From contig DIXV01000083.1 in assembly GCA_002436115.1 (NCBI GenBank), positions 1 through 9,085 of the forward strand: a stretch of DNA of 9,085 nt, read 5' to 3'. How positions within the stretch are numbered: the first letter of the stretch is position 1; every line of letters starts with the position of its first letter. The position numbers and the translations under genes are program-made. Source of the DNA: Streptococcus sp. UBA6071. Its GTDB lineage: Bacteria; Bacillota; Bacilli; Lactobacillales; Streptococcaceae. Positions 8,381 through 9,085 of the stretch are shown in pieces. The notes under the pieces were generated by a model. That model did no database searches. It was not told the origin of the DNA and was given only the letters and a program-made list of their open reading frames with translations.

Positions 8381-8403
8381 TAAAATTAGAAGGGTATTTA
8401 CCT

Positions 8404-8431
8404 AAAAACAGAGGCTGGTTTGCAACCTCTG
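8404..8431 (-). terminator. terminator of the dnaK group
   Basis: On the minus strand CAGAGGUUG pairs with CAGCCUCUG over nine positions, one wobble, around CAAAC. A run of five U residues (8408-8404) follows. It lies 10 nt behind the stop of the 73-aa gene, so dnaK-group transcripts should largely end here before dnaJ. Confidence 0.85.
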
Positions 8432-8441
8432 CTCAATTATT

Positions 8442-8663
8442 TTACAGGTAATTTCGCAACCACTCTGGCATACTGGAATCATCAATTGACCAAGAATCTA
8501 CTTCTTTCTCATCTTTTTTTCGGACATTTTCATTTCCATCAAAGAATTTTACAGAAGAGCATTTATATTTAAGGATTCGGTCTCCTTCCAATCTATATTC
8601 ATTCCAATATTCACTACCTTTTGAATAGCCGTCCCACGAATTAGTTACATAAATCGTTGACAT
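8442..8663 (-). CDS. 73-aa protein of unknown function behind dnaK
   Basis: I do not recognise a family. The gene is supported by TTAGGAGG before the ATG at proper spacing, by its position 41 nt after the dnaK stop with no terminator between, and by a terminator directly behind it. The protein is small, soluble-looking and rich in Asp, Glu, Lys, Ser and aromatic residues (MSTIYVTNSWDGYSKG near the start, MPEWLRNYL at the end). It has a single cysteine and no membrane segment or signal peptide. Being transcribed with dnaK, it is probably expressed with the heat-shock genes; a link to chaperone function is inference from position only. Confidence 0.75.
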   Translation of the reverse strand: MSTIYVTNSWDGYSKGSEYWNEYRLEGDRILKYKCSSVKFFDGNENVRKKDEKEVDSWSIDDSSMPEWLRNYL

Positions 8664-8704
8664 AATAGCCTCCTAAATTTCTTTAATCACCCTTTTATTA
8701 CTAC

Positions 8705-9085
8705 TTATTTTTCTGTAAATTCGCCATCAACAACGTCATCTCCAGCCTTATCAGATGAGGCATCTCCAGTTGTTTCACTTGATTCCGCTTGAGCTTGTTG
8801 AGCCGCAGCAGCTTGTTCATAAAGTTTCACCGCCAAGGCTTGTGCTTTTTCATTGAGCGCCTCTAATTTGGCTTTCATGTCATCAATGTTGTTAGCCTCT
8901 TGTGCTTTTTTCAATTCATCAAGAGCTGCTTGTGCTTCATCACGCTCTGTATCAAAACCTTTGTCTTCTGTTTCTTTGAGTGTTTTTTCAGTAGCAAAAA
9001 TCGCTTGATCCACTTCATTTCTAAGGTCTACTTCTTCTTTACGTTTAGCATCGGCATCAGCATTCGCTTCAGCATCTTTCATCAT
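8705..9085 (-). CDS. dnaK: chaperone DnaK (Hsp70), C-terminal part only
   Basis: The last roughly 126 residues of DnaK; the frame is still open at the window edge, so the Met there is internal. It covers the end of the substrate-binding lid, a long helical stretch with the Hsp70-typical [13 protein letters not shown] and [19 protein letters not shown]. An Ala/Gln-rich low-complexity segment follows, then the acidic tail ending [10 protein letters not shown]. The ATPase domain and the beta-sandwich part of the substrate domain lie outside the window. hrcA and grpE normally lie upstream in this group. Confidence 0.96.
   Translation of the reverse strand: MMKDAEANADADAKRKEEVDLRNEVDQAIFATEKTLKETEDKGFDTERDEAQAALDELKKAQEANNIDDMKAKLEALNEKAQALAVKLYEQAAAAQQAQAESSETTGDASSDKAGDDVVDGEFTEK

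Larger units (their letters stand above)
8047..8403. other. gene-free interval before dnaJ, probable dispersed or decayed element
   Basis: About 360 nt without a recognisable gene. On the minus strand it holds three short protein-like frames broken by stops or frame changes. One contains KKGIQVRLSERRCLNQLF and stops at 8254. One has an ATG at 8241, reads MPTLKGIELAVKPVQ and onward, and stops at 8158. A third ends [16 protein letters not shown] at 8064. These fragments look to me like short hypothetical proteins often annotated in streptococcal genomes, which would mean a dispersed repeat; this is memory, not a search. The interval abuts the dnaJ start and contains the hairpin series listed separately. 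A plus-strand frame of 39 codons (8068-8187) exists without good support. Confidence 0.4.

Noticed and set aside
8047..8441. CIRCE heat-shock operator expected for chaperone genes
   Set aside because: I looked for TTAGCACTC-N9-GAGTGCTAA and found no convincing match before dnaJ; the operator would be expected ahead of hrcA, outside the window.

Overview
The window reads as a low-GC Gram-positive chromosome, most likely a Streptococcus of the pyogenic group. All recognised genes lie on the minus strand. The order dnaK - small orphan - dnaJ - truA - B6/HMP kinase - ECF S-component - DUF436 - tig - rpoE - pyrG resembles what I remember of streptococcal chromosomes. The DnaJ, trigger factor and RpoE-delta proteins are typical streptococcal types. 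The species is not determined.

Layout in the direction of transcription (right to left). (1) 9085-8404: the 3' part of dnaK, a 73-aa protein of unknown function 41 nt behind it, then a strong terminator. (2) 8403-8047: about 360 nt without a recognised gene. It holds at least four related GTTC/GAAC hairpins, each next to a purine-rich GAARGGAA-like string, plus broken protein-like reading frames. It looks like a dispersed repeat or decayed element lying directly against dnaJ. (3) dnaJ, ending in a 15-bp-stem terminator. (4) A four-gene operon with overlapping ends: truA, a ThiD/PdxK-type kinase, a small membrane S-component and a DUF436 protein. It is preceded by a candidate 31-codon leader ORF whose stop overlaps the truA start. 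(5) tig with its own extended -10 promoter. (6) rpoE, encoding RNA polymerase delta. (7) pyrG with a leader that has every visible part of CTP-sensitive attenuation by reiterative G addition: a promoter placing +1 on GGGC, a C-rich terminator stem and a U tract. (8) 1-253: no recognised gene, but a good plus-strand promoter-like signal and an 80-codon open frame without a start.

Functionally the window combines protein folding (DnaK, DnaJ, trigger factor), tRNA pseudouridylation (TruA), vitamin salvage (kinase plus probable ECF S-component, more likely vitamin B6 than thiamine by motif), transcription fidelity (delta) and CTP synthesis. The points most worth a second look are the pyrG leader, the truA leader ORF competing with a leaderless promoter, and the hairpin-rich element upstream of dnaJ, whose gene lacks a visible Shine-Dalgarno sequence.
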